Shown here: piece by piece, positions 26,424-36,537 of the stretch
Layout of the letters: each line of letters starts with the position of its first letter
How positions within the stretch are numbered: the stretch's first letter is position 1
Origin: Cellvibrio sp. pealriver
GTDB lineage: Bacteria; Pseudomonadota; Gammaproteobacteria; Pseudomonadales; Cellvibrionaceae
DNA: 64,000 nucleotides
Assembly (NCBI RefSeq): GCF_001183545.1
Contig: NZ_KQ236688.1
Coordinates: 2,571,149-2,635,148, forward strand
Direction of reading: 5' to 3'
The notes under the pieces: model-generated
What the model saw: the letters and a program-made list of their open reading frames with translations, nothing else
Database searches by the model: none
What the model was told of the DNA's origin: nothing
Translations under genes and position numbers: made by a program

Positions 26424-27659
26424 GTGGATCACTGCGCCCAGCCTCAACTACTCCCGATTGATGATGCCCTCACACGATTACTCGCACAGTTGGTTCCCGT
26501 GCAAGAACAGCAATCGGTAGCCCTGCTGGATGCGCTGGACCGTGTGCTCGCAAGCGATGTCATTGCACCGGTCAATGTACCTGCCGATGATAACTCCGCG
26601 ATGGATGGTTACGCCCTGCGCGCGCAAGATTCACCGGGGCAGCTGCAACTGATTGGCGAATCACTCGCTGGCCACCCGTTTAGGAAGGAAATCAAGCAAG
26701 GTCAATGCGTGCGCATTATGACCGGCGCCTTAATACCTGCCGGAGCCGATACGGTGGTAATGCAGGAAAATGTTCTGGCCGATGGCGATAGCATTGTGCT
26801 GAATGAATCATCACCGCTTGGCAATAACATCCGCCGCGCCGGTGAAGATATTGCGCACGGCAGCAAGGTGCTCGCAGCTGGCCATCGCATTACGGCGTTG
26901 GATATAGGTTTGCTCGCTTCACTCGGTTTGGCGCAAGTAAAAGTCGTGCGCAATATCCGCGTTGCTTTGCTAACCACTGGCGATGAATTATTGCCCGCCG
27001 GTGCCGCACCTGAACTGGGGAAAATTTATGACAGCAACCGCCCATTGCTGCGTGCGCTGTTACAACGTTTACCGGTTGAATTGACCGATTTAGGCGTGAT
27101 TCCCGACAACCCCGATGCATTGCGCAATGCATTTACGCAGGCGATGCAAACAGCGGATGTGGTGATTTCCACCGGCGGTGTTTCAGTGGGCGATGCGGAT
27201 TACACCAAAGATATTCTCGCTGAGCTGGGCGAAATTGATTTTTGGAAAATTGCGATGAAACCGGGCAAACCTTTTGCGTTCGGCCGCTTGGGTAAGGGTT
27301 GGTTTTTTGGTTTACCGGGCAACCCGGTGTCAACCGCCGTTACTTATCACCAACTGGTCGTGCCAGCATTGCGCAAGTTGTCAGGTGAAACGCAAGAAGT
27401 CACAACACAAACGCAACCGGTACGCAGCGCTATCGCCCGTCATGCGTTAAAAAAACAACCGGGGCGCACCGATTTCCAGCGCGGCATTGTTGAATATCAA
27501 AATGGAATCTATTACGTGCGCAGCGCAGGCCTGCAAAACTCCGGCGTATTAACCGGCATGGCAAACGCGAATTGTTATATTCGCTTGGAAGCAGAACGTG
27601 GATCGGTTGCTGAAGGCGAGCAGGTTGAGATAATTCTGTTTGATTCGTTTATTGTTTGA
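26424..27659 (+). CDS. moeA: Molybdopterin molybdenumtransferase MoeA
   Basis: 411 residues from a GTG at 26424, the same length as E. coli MoeA. The GTG has GGAGGA 9 bases upstream. The frame is open to 26223, but those residues look random. MoeA inserts molybdate into adenylated molybdopterin, completing the Mo cofactor. Hallmarks are PADDNSAMDGYAL, MTGALIPAGADTVV, the MPT-binding STGGVSVGDADY and KPGKPFAFG, and LPGNPVS near the C-terminus. No other moa/mob gene is in the window. Confidence 0.95.
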   Translation: MDHCAQPQLLPIDDALTRLLAQLVPVQEQQSVALLDALDRVLASDVIAPVNVPADDNSAMDGYALRAQDSPGQLQLIGESLAGHPFRKEIKQGQCVRIMTGALIPAGADTVVMQENVLADGDSIVLNESSPLGNNIRRAGEDIAHGSKVLAAGHRITALDIGLLASLGLAQVKVVRNIRVALLTTGDELLPAGAAPELGKIYDSNRPLLRALLQRLPVELTDLGVIPDNPDALRNAFTQAMQTADVVISTGGVSVGDADYTKDILAELGEIDFWKIAMKPGKPFAFGRLGKGWFFGLPGNPVSTAVTYHQLVVPALRKLSGETQEVTTQTQPVRSAIARHALKKQPGRTDFQRGIVEYQNGIYYVRSAGLQNSGVLTGMANANCYIRLEAERGSVAEGEQVEIILFDSFIV

Positions 27660-27671
27660 AAAAAAGTGCCT

Positions 27672-27748
27672 GATAAAAATCGTTTGATAAAATGCGTTCG
27701 ATAAAAAGCATTTAATACGAAAACTTTTAATACGAAAGCTTTTAATAC
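27672..27748. repeat. Short 14/15-bp repeats after moeA
   Basis: A gataaaa core recurs with 14-bp spacing (27672, 27686, 27700). A taatac core then recurs with 15-bp spacing (27713, 27728, 27743) in units of the form cttttaatacgaaag. The second block resembles the 15-bp units inside the GH87 signal sequence at 52527-52586. Confidence 0.7.
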
Positions 27749-27774
27749 AGCACCTGAAATGTCCCCAAAAAAAT

Positions 27775-27808
27775 AAAAACCGCATCGAAAGTATCGATGC
27801 GGTTTTTT
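27775..27808. terminator. Bidirectional terminator between moeA and the 749-residue protein gene
   Basis: 14-bp perfect arms (27775-27788 / 27794-27807) with a 5-nt loop, A-rich on the left and T-rich on the right. Confidence 0.92.
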
Positions 27809-27843
27809 GTTTTAGTCACAATCTTTTTTAATAAGACACACTG

Positions 27844-30093
27844 TTAAGCAGGTTCAAGCGCAAAGGCCGCAAGGTCTGATGCATCCAAATACGACAAACG
27901 ATCATAACCATTGGTCGCCAATGCCGAGACATAGACATGCTCCGCAAACGCCGCTTTGCCCCCCGCAACACAAACACCCAATAATTGCGCAGGCGAAAAA
28001 CCTTCGCGATAAATACTGGCACTGTCGCGCGTGTAATTACCGGCATTGCCAATCACCATGCCACTGGCGTTGGTAAACCCTTGCTGGATGGCATCGTTAC
28101 AGGTGCCTTTTTTCACCACAAAATTAAATGTCGCAAAATTGTGCGGGTGGTAGGCACGGAACGCGACTTCAATATCGGCATTGGGTGGATAAGGCACAAA
28201 GCCGCAGCAATCCGAACTGACCTCGCTGCCATTGACTTTGATTTTATAAACCGTCGCTTCACAGCGTTGATTATCCACGCGCGCTTTCATGGTAAACCCA
28301 CGTGCGTTGGCACCATTCAGCAATAAATAATCATCCGCAGCATTAATCGATGGTGCAAAACTGGTGTAGTGCGGCACCTGGAAAATCTGTTTGGGAATGG
28401 CCGCCAATTTCACCCCATTAGCATCAAACAATTCCAATACAAATTCATACAGGCCGTCAGCAAATTGCGCAGAGTCCACACTCGCAGTAATGGTATTTTG
28501 ATCCCACAGCGGGCTCAATTCCGTTGCATTCACCGGGCTGGATGACGGAAATGCTGGCGGAATAACATAAAGATCATCTTCACCATTGAGCGCGACTGGC
28601 CCCAACTTAAAGGTATTTTGGCCAAAATGTTTATGGCCCAGCGCATCAAAATATTCGTAGGTGTAGGCTTTGTGTAATGCCTGGCCTTTATGCAGCGATG
28701 CAAGCGCAGCCGCTGGTGCATTGGATAAATCGGCATTGCGCAACTGGCGATAACTCCAGCGATAGTAATACATGTCATTTGTGGGCAATCCGCTACCAAA
28801 TTGCACCACAAAATTGAGCGTGCCACCAAACGGGCGGCGATAACTATCCAACGCGCTGCTGCCGCCACTCATAAACACATCGGTCAGACCGACGTGATTA
28901 AATAATTTCCCTTGAATAACTGAATACTGATCTTGCTGTTTAATGTGACTCACACTGGCACTGGAGCCGATGGTTTTGATCCACACAATATCGCCATCGA
29001 TAATATCGTTGCATTCCCAACGCACGCGTGGATCAGTCACACGAATAGTGACCGCACTGCCGCACAGATAATCCCAATAGGTGTTACAGGGAACGGAGGG
29101 TTTGTATACGGTGGTCCACACACCGTCGATCAAATATTCCACCCAAAAATATAAATCAGGTTTGTCTCCGGTATTCCAATAACGGAAGGTGACATCGAAT
29201 GCGCCGTTTAAATCGGTGTACGCCAATGCCACTTCATCGTAGCGATAAAAATACGGCCACAACCAGGGCACATGGCAAAAATACGGATGGAAAATCGCAA
29301 AATTTTCCACCAGCGTTTTGCGGATGGCCGCTGCATTGCCGGAATTTAATTGGTTAATAATCCTGGGCGATGACAACAATACCGATTGCACTTCACGCAA
29401 TTCTTCCGGCGCATTTTCATTAGTCAAAACATTTTTAAGCGGCACAGACTGACGTGCGGCAAATTCAGAGGCTGCATCAAAACCAAAACGCCAAGGCAAA
29501 TGTTGTGGAGGATCAAACTTTTCCGTTAACGAGCCCAATGGATTAAAAGGTTCAGGCTCTGGAAGGGGAAATGGCCACTCGGGATGGATCACCAATTCCG
29601 GAATTTTAATGATGATGTGATCCGGAATTTTTTCAACCAACAAGCGGATTCTGTCCACTTCACAAATATGTACGCGCGCATGGCAGATACCGCGATCTTG
29701 TGTAAGTGTACCGAGCGAGAAATTTTTAATCACGCGGCCGCGCACACGGCATGAGCGGCGCAACCATAACAGGGGATATTCATTGGGAATCAAAACCGGA
29801 TTAATGACTCCCTCGCGATTCACATCCAATACCACTTCAAATGGATTGAACCGCTCCAACTCCGGCAGACCAGTAATGCCATCTATGGTTTTATCATCTG
29901 CCGGTACTACAAAAATTTTATACAGCCGCGGGTTATTGTCCGCTGTTTTGAATTCAATTGAATCGCCACGCAGCGCGGTTTTCTCTAACAGTTTTCCACT
30001 GCGCGAAAACAAAAAAGCGACGAGTGAGAGGTCTTGCGCGGGTTTTTCACTAAAGCGCAACGGAATCAGAATAGGTTTGGATGTGTTTTTCAT
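27844..30093 (-). CDS. Unrecognised 749-residue protein
   Basis: The start is the ATG at 30093 (MKNTSKPILIPLRF), with AAGGA 8 bases upstream. There is no signal peptide and no clear membrane segment. The N-terminal ~110 residues look like a beta-sandwich (IPLRFSEKPAQDLSLVAFLF). A Pro-rich stretch (PFPLPEPEPFNPLG, near 195-215) follows, then a segment rich in Trp, Tyr and Cys (FHPYFCHVPWLWPYFYRYDE and VPCNTYWDYLCG) reminiscent of transthyretin-like or carboxypeptidase-regulatory beta-folds. The C-terminus has more predicted beta strands. I do not recognise a family. It is co-oriented with the C25-like lipoprotein gene 168 bases upstream and ends in a strong terminator. Confidence 0.75.
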   Translation of the reverse strand: MKNTSKPILIPLRFSEKPAQDLSLVAFLFSRSGKLLEKTALRGDSIEFKTADNNPRLYKIFVVPADDKTIDGITGLPELERFNPFEVVLDVNREGVINPVLIPNEYPLLWLRRSCRVRGRVIKNFSLGTLTQDRGICHARVHICEVDRIRLLVEKIPDHIIIKIPELVIHPEWPFPLPEPEPFNPLGSLTEKFDPPQHLPWRFGFDAASEFAARQSVPLKNVLTNENAPEELREVQSVLLSSPRIINQLNSGNAAAIRKTLVENFAIFHPYFCHVPWLWPYFYRYDEVALAYTDLNGAFDVTFRYWNTGDKPDLYFWVEYLIDGVWTTVYKPSVPCNTYWDYLCGSAVTIRVTDPRVRWECNDIIDGDIVWIKTIGSSASVSHIKQQDQYSVIQGKLFNHVGLTDVFMSGGSSALDSYRRPFGGTLNFVVQFGSGLPTNDMYYYRWSYRQLRNADLSNAPAAALASLHKGQALHKAYTYEYFDALGHKHFGQNTFKLGPVALNGEDDLYVIPPAFPSSSPVNATELSPLWDQNTITASVDSAQFADGLYEFVLELFDANGVKLAAIPKQIFQVPHYTSFAPSINAADDYLLLNGANARGFTMKARVDNQRCEATVYKIKVNGSEVSSDCCGFVPYPPNADIEVAFRAYHPHNFATFNFVVKKGTCNDAIQQGFTNASGMVIGNAGNYTRDSASIYREGFSPAQLLGVCVAGGKAAFAEHVYVSALATNGYDRLSYLDASDLAAFALEPA

Positions 30094-30261
30094 GGGAAGA
30101 TCCTTTTGAAAAATGGCGAACCCTGTATGACAAGGTGTGTGGCACAACTACCACTCACTTCATACTACGCCTCAAAACCAACATCCCTGTGTGTGAAAAG
30201 CAACAGGACGGATGTGAAAAATTCACACTCACACATTTACCCTAAAAATCACAAGTGCCGA

Positions 30262-31767
30262 CTAATGAACCAAGTTCAAGCGCAAAAAAGGATCTCCGAA
30301 CACCAGAAAACCAAAAGGCCGACCTGCCTCACCTATAGTCAATCCTTCCTTAGTCATAGCGTTATAAATTGACTTTATTGTTTTCCCATCTACATCCCAA
30401 TAAGTTACCTCTGCTCCCAGCCCGGCTAATGAATCACTTTCAAATACGTAGGAGGCCATAGGGGAGTTCTGTTTCATTATCTGACCAATACTACAACTCA
30501 CAGGGAGAATAAATTGCACCTTAGGGTGTATAGCTTCCACAAACGCGGAATCAATACAGTTTTCTGCACAAGGATAATGTAGCTCACTAGTTCCATGTGC
30601 ATTCAAAAACATAAATTGATAAGAGTTGGAAGAAAGCTTTTCAGCGTAATTTGCTTGCCAAAGACTGGATTGCGCGTTATCTGAATAATTAGTAATACCT
30701 TCTACTATGGTTACATTAGCGCCTTGCTCAAAAAAGAAGTCTTTATCGATACTTTTTTCACTTTCAATCATTGCATCCGCAAGCAAGACACCATCGTTAT
30801 AATTTATTTCTCCACGATAATAACTCAACAACCGCTGAAGATAAGAGGCAATGCTTGATTGTCGGGGCTTTATGACAGCAAGAATGACCTCACCGGAAAA
30901 CCCAACGATATAGTTAACCCAATCCTTTGCATGATCGCCGGCCAAATTATCGTAAGGTGCCAAATATCGCTCTGCGGGGGAAGAATTTTCGATAGTAAAT
31001 GCAGGTAAATCATAGCCGACAAAAACCACGTACTTTAAATTCGTTTCTGCATACTCTTGTTGTAATTTTTCTTTCAGCGTATTAGCAGATTCATTTTTGT
31101 TGATATGTATCGTTTTGATATTTAAGTTCGGATGCTGCTTGACCAACTCACTCTGCCAATCGTTTAGCAGCGCTAGCGCTTCCGTTTCTACATCATGATT
31201 GATTGCAATAATCAGTTTTTCGGCTTGTTCAGGAGCAGTGGTAATAGTTTCGCAATTGAAATAGCCAGTTGTTGTGAAGTCCTTATTTAATCCTGTTAAA
31301 CAAAATTCATAACGGGTATCGGGTTGCAAGCCAGTCGCCACCCTCTCAACCAATTTGGGCTCTAACTTTTGCACGGTATGCAGCCAACTGGAATCGATTC
31401 CACTATGGACACTGAAGGGCTGATCGTTAGCACTAGCTATTGTCACATTTAAACTAGTGTAGTTCTTATATATCGGAGCCAAATTCAGTGATACCAACAG
31501 ACTCGTATCTTCATGTTTTGGATAATGGCTGAGTTGCAGCACAGGAACATTCGTCAAATCCAAACTAGAACTAGAAGTGGAACTTGAAGTGGAACTTGAA
31601 CTAGAACTAGAAGTGGAACTTGAACTGGAAGAGGTGGTGGAACTAGATGTAGATGATTGTGTGACACCATTGTTATTGTTGTTCCCCGAAGATCCTCCAC
31701 CACCACAGCCAATAATTGCCAAGATCAGCAATAAAATAATGGTTATTGAGCTGAAACGATTACACAT
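30262..31767 (-). CDS. Lipoprotein with clan CD (C25/gingipain-like) cysteine-peptidase signature
   Basis: 501 residues. A lipoprotein signal ends IIGCGGGG (Cys21), followed by a Ser/Thr linker of about 40 residues. A fibronectin-like region follows (~70-180; GLQPDTRYEFCLTGLN). The C-terminal half carries a hydrophobic strand ending NAHGT (His391) and another ending PVSCSIG (Cys425). This is the His-Gly / Cys spacing of clan CD peptidases, with a closing FGDPFLRL strand as in C25 proteins. I infer a surface-anchored cysteine peptidase or an inactive relative. The DNA appears more AT-rich than its neighbours, which may indicate acquisition. Confidence 0.6.
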   Translation of the reverse strand: MCNRFSSITIILLLILAIIGCGGGGSSGNNNNNGVTQSSTSSSTTSSSSSSTSSSSSSSTSSSTSSSSLDLTNVPVLQLSHYPKHEDTSLLVSLNLAPIYKNYTSLNVTIASANDQPFSVHSGIDSSWLHTVQKLEPKLVERVATGLQPDTRYEFCLTGLNKDFTTTGYFNCETITTAPEQAEKLIIAINHDVETEALALLNDWQSELVKQHPNLNIKTIHINKNESANTLKEKLQQEYAETNLKYVVFVGYDLPAFTIENSSPAERYLAPYDNLAGDHAKDWVNYIVGFSGEVILAVIKPRQSSIASYLQRLLSYYRGEINYNDGVLLADAMIESEKSIDKDFFFEQGANVTIVEGITNYSDNAQSSLWQANYAEKLSSNSYQFMFLNAHGTSELHYPCAENCIDSAFVEAIHPKVQFILPVSCSIGQIMKQNSPMASYVFESDSLAGLGAEVTYWDVDGKTIKSIYNAMTKEGLTIGEAGRPFGFLVFGDPFLRLNLVH

Positions 31768-32028
31768 ATTTAATTCCTTGTTTTTCTGTTGGTTTACCTA
31801 GGGGGTTAAAAAGCTGCCATTATTCATGAATTCCCCATAGCCGAGAACCATGTACTTGAAAGACTGTTTAATAAATATTGAGAAGCGCAGTAATCAAACG
31901 TCGAGAAATGTAAAACCCATTGCAGGCATATTCCCTGCATACTAGCCTGCAATTACATGCGTCATTTCTACAGGTGTACAAATTCAAACACCGGCTAAAG
32001 GCGCGCCTCTGCGTTAAATAATCAACTA

Positions 32029-33198
32029 ATGGATGTTTTCATGCTTGCTTCTGTAAATCGCTTATCGCGCGGCCAGCGTTGGCTGTTGGGTTTGGTTGTT
32101 GTTGTGGTGCTGTTATTGGTGTGGTTTTTTGGCATTCGCACACCCGATAAAAAAGGAGCACCGCCACCTAACCCTTGGATGGGGCCAACGCCGGTGCATG
32201 TGGTGACAGTGGCAAAAAGCGATTTAAAAGTGCACGTAAAAGCGATTGGCAGTGTCAGCCCGTTAAATACCGTGACGGTTCGCCCGCGTGTGGGTGGGCC
32301 GATCCTGAGTGTGGAATTTACCGAAGGGCAATTTGTGAAAGCGGGTGATGTACTGGCAGAAATCGACCCCGCGCCTTATCAGGTAAAACTCCAACAAGCG
32401 CAAGGTGCGCTACAAGAGACCAAAGCCCAATTAAAAAATGCGGAAGATGATCTGGCGTTGTATGAGCAGTTACTGACGAAAAACTCCATCGCCAAACAAC
32501 AATACGACAAACAAAAAGCCCTGGTAGACCAATTGCGCGGCACCTTAAAAAGTCACTCAGCACAACTGGAAGATGCGCGCTTGCAACTGTCGTACACTCG
32601 TATTACCGCCCCTATTGCCGGCCGCACCGGTTTGCGCAAAGTGGATGTGGGTAACTTGGTGAATGCCAACGACAGCAATGGCTTGGTCACTATTACCCAA
32701 ACCCAACCAATTTCGGTGATTTTTACTATTCCAGAAAACCAATTGATCGCCGTGCGTGAGGCTCACAATGCCGCACTGGCGGCCAAGCAAGCCCTTGCGG
32801 TAGAAGCCTGGGACCGCAGTGAACGCAGCCTGTTATCTACCGGCAAACTGACCACGCTGGATAACCAGATCGACTCCGCCACTGGCACCCTGCGCTTGAA
32901 AGCGGAGTTCGCTAATAACGACGACAGCCTCTTCCCCAACCAATTCATCAATGCGCGCCTGCACCTGCAAACGCTGGACGGCGCGATCACTATTCCAACC
33001 GATGCAGTGCAATACGGCAGTAAAGGCACCTATGTGTACACCATTGATGACGGCAAAGCGCAGATGCGCCCCATCAAACTCGGCGCGGTAGAAGCCGACC
33101 GGATTGCGGTATTAGAGGGATTAAAAGAGGGCGAACACGTGGTGCTGGAAGGGATCGACCGCCTCTGGCCGGGTAAAGATGTGAAGGTGATTGAGTAA
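32029..33198 (+). CDS. mdtA: RND efflux periplasmic adaptor (MdtA type)
   Basis: About 389 residues from the ATG at 32029, or 385 from the ATG at 32041. One N-terminal membrane anchor (LLGLVVVVVLLLVWFFGI) is followed by the biotinyl-lipoyl hairpin halves (VRPRVGGPILSVEFTEGQFVKAGDVLAEID and RITAPIAGRTGLRKVDVGN). Between them is an alpha-helical coiled coil rich in Gln/Leu/Lys (~100-165), then a beta-barrel domain. It joins the two RND pumps downstream to an outer-membrane channel that is not encoded here. It is the first gene of the operon. Confidence 0.92.
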   Translation: MDVFMLASVNRLSRGQRWLLGLVVVVVLLLVWFFGIRTPDKKGAPPPNPWMGPTPVHVVTVAKSDLKVHVKAIGSVSPLNTVTVRPRVGGPILSVEFTEGQFVKAGDVLAEIDPAPYQVKLQQAQGALQETKAQLKNAEDDLALYEQLLTKNSIAKQQYDKQKALVDQLRGTLKSHSAQLEDARLQLSYTRITAPIAGRTGLRKVDVGNLVNANDSNGLVTITQTQPISVIFTIPENQLIAVREAHNAALAAKQALAVEAWDRSERSLLSTGKLTTLDNQIDSATGTLRLKAEFANNDDSLFPNQFINARLHLQTLDGAITIPTDAVQYGSKGTYVYTIDDGKAQMRPIKLGAVEADRIAVLEGLKEGEHVVLEGIDRLWPGKDVKVIE

Positions 33199-33206
33199 CC
33201 TCCCCA

Positions 33207-33274
33207 CGTCATCCCCGCGCAGCGGGGAACCATAAAGAACAAGACCTATGGACTCCCGCTACGCGGGAGTGACG
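33207..33274. repeat. REP-like double hairpin in the mdtA-mdtB gap
   Basis: Two GC-rich palindromes (cgtcatccccgcgcagcggg... and ...cccgctacgcgggagtgacg) face each other, giving a 68-bp element bounded by cgtca/tgacg. A related element in the opposite orientation is at 59968-60036. Confidence 0.8.
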
Positions 33275-33297
33275 ATAGACTTACAGTAGAGAAACGC

Positions 33298-36200
33298 ATG
33301 AACATCTCCCGCGCCTTTATCCTCCGCCCCGTCGCCACCTCGCTGGTGATGCTGGCGTTTTTGCTCGCCGGTTTGCTCGGTTATCGCCTGTTGCCGGTGG
33401 CCGCATTACCGCAGGTGGATTACCCGATCATCCAGATTTTTACCTTCAACCCCGGTGCCAGCCCCGATGTAATGGCGCGCACCGTGACTGCTCCGCTGGA
33501 GCGCAGCCTGGGGCAGATTCCCGGCGTAAAGCAGCTATCTTCCACCAGCTCCACCGGCGCATCCATCATCACCCTGCAATTTTTGCTGGAGGTGGATTTG
33601 GGCGTAGCCGAACAGGAAGTACAGGCAGCACTGAATACCGCCAGCAATTTGTTGCCCAATGACCTGCCTACCCCGCCGGTGTACCGCAAGGTGAATCCGG
33701 CCGATGCACCAATCATGACGCTCGCGGTCACCTCGGAAAGCTTGCCGTTGCCCGAGGTGTACGATCTGGTAAACACCCGCATGGCGCAGAAGATTGCCCA
33801 GCTGCCCGGCGTGGGTATGGTGACTCTGGCGGGCGGCCAGCGCCCGGCGATCCGTATCAAGGTCAACCCCAATGCCCTCGCCAATACCCAGCTGAGCCTT
33901 GAGCAAGTGCGCAATGCGGTGGTATCCGCCAACACCAACCAGCCCAAAGGCAGTTTTGATGGCGAATACCGCTCCACCATGCTCGATGCCAATGACCAAA
34001 TCCGCTCGGCGCAGGAATATCGCGATTTGATTGTGAGCTATCGCGATGGCTCGCCACTGCGTTTGGGTGATGTCGCCACCGTGGAAGATGGTGCTGAAGA
34101 CCGCTTTCTCGCCGCTTGGGCGAACAAGCAACCGGCGGTGCTGATTAACATCCAGCGCCAACCGGGTGCTAACGTGATTGATGTGGCGGACAGCATCGAA
34201 GAGCTGCTGCCCAAATTGATGGTGACCATGCCCGCTGCGGCAAAAATCGAGGTGCTGAGCGACCGTACCCACAGCATCCGCTCGTCCATCCGCGATGTGC
34301 AAAAAGAGCTGATCTTTGCGATCTTCCTCGTCGTCGCCGTAACCCTGGTGTTCTTGCGCTCTATTCCCGCGACCATAATCCCGAGCCTTGCCGTGCCGCT
34401 GTCGCTGATCGGCACCTTTGCGGTGATGTATTTCCTCGATTTCTCCATCAACAACCTGACGCTTATGGCGCTCACTATCGCCACCGGTTTTGTGGTGGAC
34501 GATGCCATCGTGATGCTGGAAAACATCGCCCGCCATCGCGAACAGGGCGAAACACCGATGAATGCTGCACTTAAAGGTGCAGGCGAAATTGGTTTTACGC
34601 TGGTATCGCTCACCATTTCCCTGATCGCGGTATTGATTCCGTTGCTGTTTATGGGTGATTTGGTGGGGCGGCTATTTCAGGAGTTTGCGATTACGCTGGC
34701 AGTGGCAATCGGCATATCGCTGATCGTCTCGCTCACGCTCACGCCCATGATGTGCGCGCGCATGCTCAAGACCGCACCGGTGCACGATGAAAACAATCCG
34801 GACTTTCTGGACAAAGTGATCCGCCGCTACGGCGAATTGCTGGATACCGTGATGCAACACCAAACTGCCGCCATGGCAGTGATGCTCGGCACCATCGCAC
34901 TCACCGCGGGCTTGTACCTTGTGGTGCCCAAGGGCTTCTTCCCGATCCAGGACAGCGGTGCGATTCAGGCGATCACTGAAGCGCCGCAGGACACCTCCTT
35001 CGCCGCCATGACCGAGCGCCAGCAGCAAATCGCCGAATTGATTCTGCAAGACCCGGATGTGGCGAGCATTTCGTCGTTTATCGGCGTGGATGGCAGCAAT
35101 ATCACCCTCAACTCGGGTCGTTTACTGATTAATTTGCAGCCCCATGGTGAGCGCGACGAACACGCCAGCGAGATTATCCGCCGCTTACAGGAGCGCATTG
35201 CGGGAATCAGCGGCATCACCGCCTGGTTCCAGCCGGTACAGGAGCTGAGTATCGAAGACCGCGTGAGCCGCACCCAATACCAGTTCACCCTGACTGCGCC
35301 GGAAATCGCCCTGCTGGATGAAACCTTGCCGCGCGTGCTGGAGCGCCTGCGTATGGAACCGGCACTGGCTGATGTGGCGGCTGATTTACAAACCCGCGGC
35401 CTGCAGGCCTATGTGGATATCGACCGCGATGCCGCCGCACGCCTCGGCGTGAGCGTGAGCAATATCGCCAGCAGTTTGCAAACGGCCTATGCCCAGCGGC
35501 AGATCGCCACCCTGTTCACCCAAGCCAACCAATACCGCGTGGTGCTGGAGGTAGACCCGGATTACGCCCAAGGCTTGAAGGCGCTGGAAAATACCTATGT
35601 CAGTTCCAGCAGCGGCCAGCCGGTGCTCTTGTCTACGCTCGCCAAAATCAGCCAGCGACCAACGCCTTTATTAATCAACCACCAAAGCCAATTTCCATCG
35701 ACCACTATTTCTTTCAACCTTGCAGAGGATGCCTCGCTGGGTGAAGCCATCGATGCGATTGAAGCCGCCACTGCCGAACTGGATTTGCCCGCCGCCGTTG
35801 AATTGCGCTTTCAGGGCGCGGCCGAAGCGTTCCGCGCCTCGCTCAGCAATACCCTGTGGCTGGTGCTGGCTGCCGTGGTCACTATGTACATCGTACTGGG
35901 CGTGTTGTATGAGAGTTTTATCCATCCGGTAACGATTCTTTCCACCCTGCCTTCTGCCACCGTGGGTGCCCTGCTTGCGCTCTTGTTGACCGGGCAACCA
36001 CTGGATTTGATTGCGGTGATCGGCGTGGTGTTGTTGATCGGATTGGTGAAAAAGAACGGCATTATGATGGTGGACTTTGCGCTCGACGCCCAACGCACAC
36101 TGGGCATGAGCCCGCGCGAGGCGATCCATCGCGCGGCCTTGATGCGCTTCCGCCCGATTTTGATGACCACCCTCGCCGCCCTGTTTGGCGCGATCCCCCT

Positions 36201-36378
36201 AATGCTCGCCAGCGGCTCAGGCGCGGAACTGCGCCAGCCGTTAGGCTTGGTGATGGTGGGCGGATTGTTGGTGAGCCAGGTATTAACCCTGTTCACCACG
36301 CCGGTGGTGTATTTGTTTTTTGATCGCTGGGTAAATAAACCCGCGGCAACTCCACTCTCCGAGGAGGCACAAACGTAG
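33298..36378 (+). CDS. mdtB: RND multidrug efflux pump subunit (MdtB type)
   Basis: A 1026-residue HAE1-family inner-membrane transporter with twelve predicted helices and two large periplasmic loops. It opens with the cytoplasmic N-terminus [18 protein letters not shown]. The proton-relay aspartates are in [17 protein letters not shown] (helix 4). MdtB and MdtC are known to form a mixed trimer in E. coli, which exports bile salts and novobiocin. The gap after mdtA carries a REP-like element. The stop codon TAG (36376-36378) lies inside the palindromic repeat that follows. Confidence 0.93.
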   Translation: MNISRAFILRPVATSLVMLAFLLAGLLGYRLLPVAALPQVDYPIIQIFTFNPGASPDVMARTVTAPLERSLGQIPGVKQLSSTSSTGASIITLQFLLEVDLGVAEQEVQAALNTASNLLPNDLPTPPVYRKVNPADAPIMTLAVTSESLPLPEVYDLVNTRMAQKIAQLPGVGMVTLAGGQRPAIRIKVNPNALANTQLSLEQVRNAVVSANTNQPKGSFDGEYRSTMLDANDQIRSAQEYRDLIVSYRDGSPLRLGDVATVEDGAEDRFLAAWANKQPAVLINIQRQPGANVIDVADSIEELLPKLMVTMPAAAKIEVLSDRTHSIRSSIRDVQKELIFAIFLVVAVTLVFLRSIPATIIPSLAVPLSLIGTFAVMYFLDFSINNLTLMALTIATGFVVDDAIVMLENIARHREQGETPMNAALKGAGEIGFTLVSLTISLIAVLIPLLFMGDLVGRLFQEFAITLAVAIGISLIVSLTLTPMMCARMLKTAPVHDENNPDFLDKVIRRYGELLDTVMQHQTAAMAVMLGTIALTAGLYLVVPKGFFPIQDSGAIQAITEAPQDTSFAAMTERQQQIAELILQDPDVASISSFIGVDGSNITLNSGRLLINLQPHGERDEHASEIIRRLQERIAGISGITAWFQPVQELSIEDRVSRTQYQFTLTAPEIALLDETLPRVLERLRMEPALADVAADLQTRGLQAYVDIDRDAAARLGVSVSNIASSLQTAYAQRQIATLFTQANQYRVVLEVDPDYAQGLKALENTYVSSSSGQPVLLSTLAKISQRPTPLLINHQSQFPSTTISFNLAEDASLGEAIDAIEAATAELDLPAAVELRFQGAAEAFRASLSNTLWLVLAAVVTMYIVLGVLYESFIHPVTILSTLPSATVGALLALLLTGQPLDLIAVIGVVLLIGLVKKNGIMMVDFALDAQRTLGMSPREAIHRAALMRFRPILMTTLAALFGAIPLMLASGSGAELRQPLGLVMVGGLLVSQVLTLFTTPVVYLFFDRWVNKPAATPLSEEAQT

Positions 36379-36526
36379 GTTGGAGGTGAGCTTGCGAACC
36401 CCAACATGACCATATATCCGTCCGCACCAAAACCTGCTTCAAAGCTCCATTTAGCTTTTGGTTGGCGCGGCGAGATGGTCGTGTTGGGGTTCGTTCTCAG
36501 CCTGCGCGGCCCGCCACAACCTACGT
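36373..36526. repeat. 154-bp imperfect palindromic element between mdtB and mdtC
   Basis: The outer arms acgtaggttg (36373-36382) and caacctacgt (36517-36526) are perfectly complementary. Inner arms 36395-36413 and 36475-36493 match at 18 of 19 positions. The mdtB stop codon is part of the left outer arm. Confidence 0.8.
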
Positions 36527-36537
36527 GAGATCACCTT

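Noticed and set aside
27549..27785. 78-codon minus-strand frame with IKSFRIK repeats
   Set aside because: It is produced by the 14/15-bp intergenic repeats, overlaps moeA in antisense and has no ribosome site.
33535..34536. 333-codon minus-strand frame opposite mdtB
   Set aside because: His/Gln/Asp-rich shadow of a conserved RND gene, as is another at 37840-38838 opposite mdtC.
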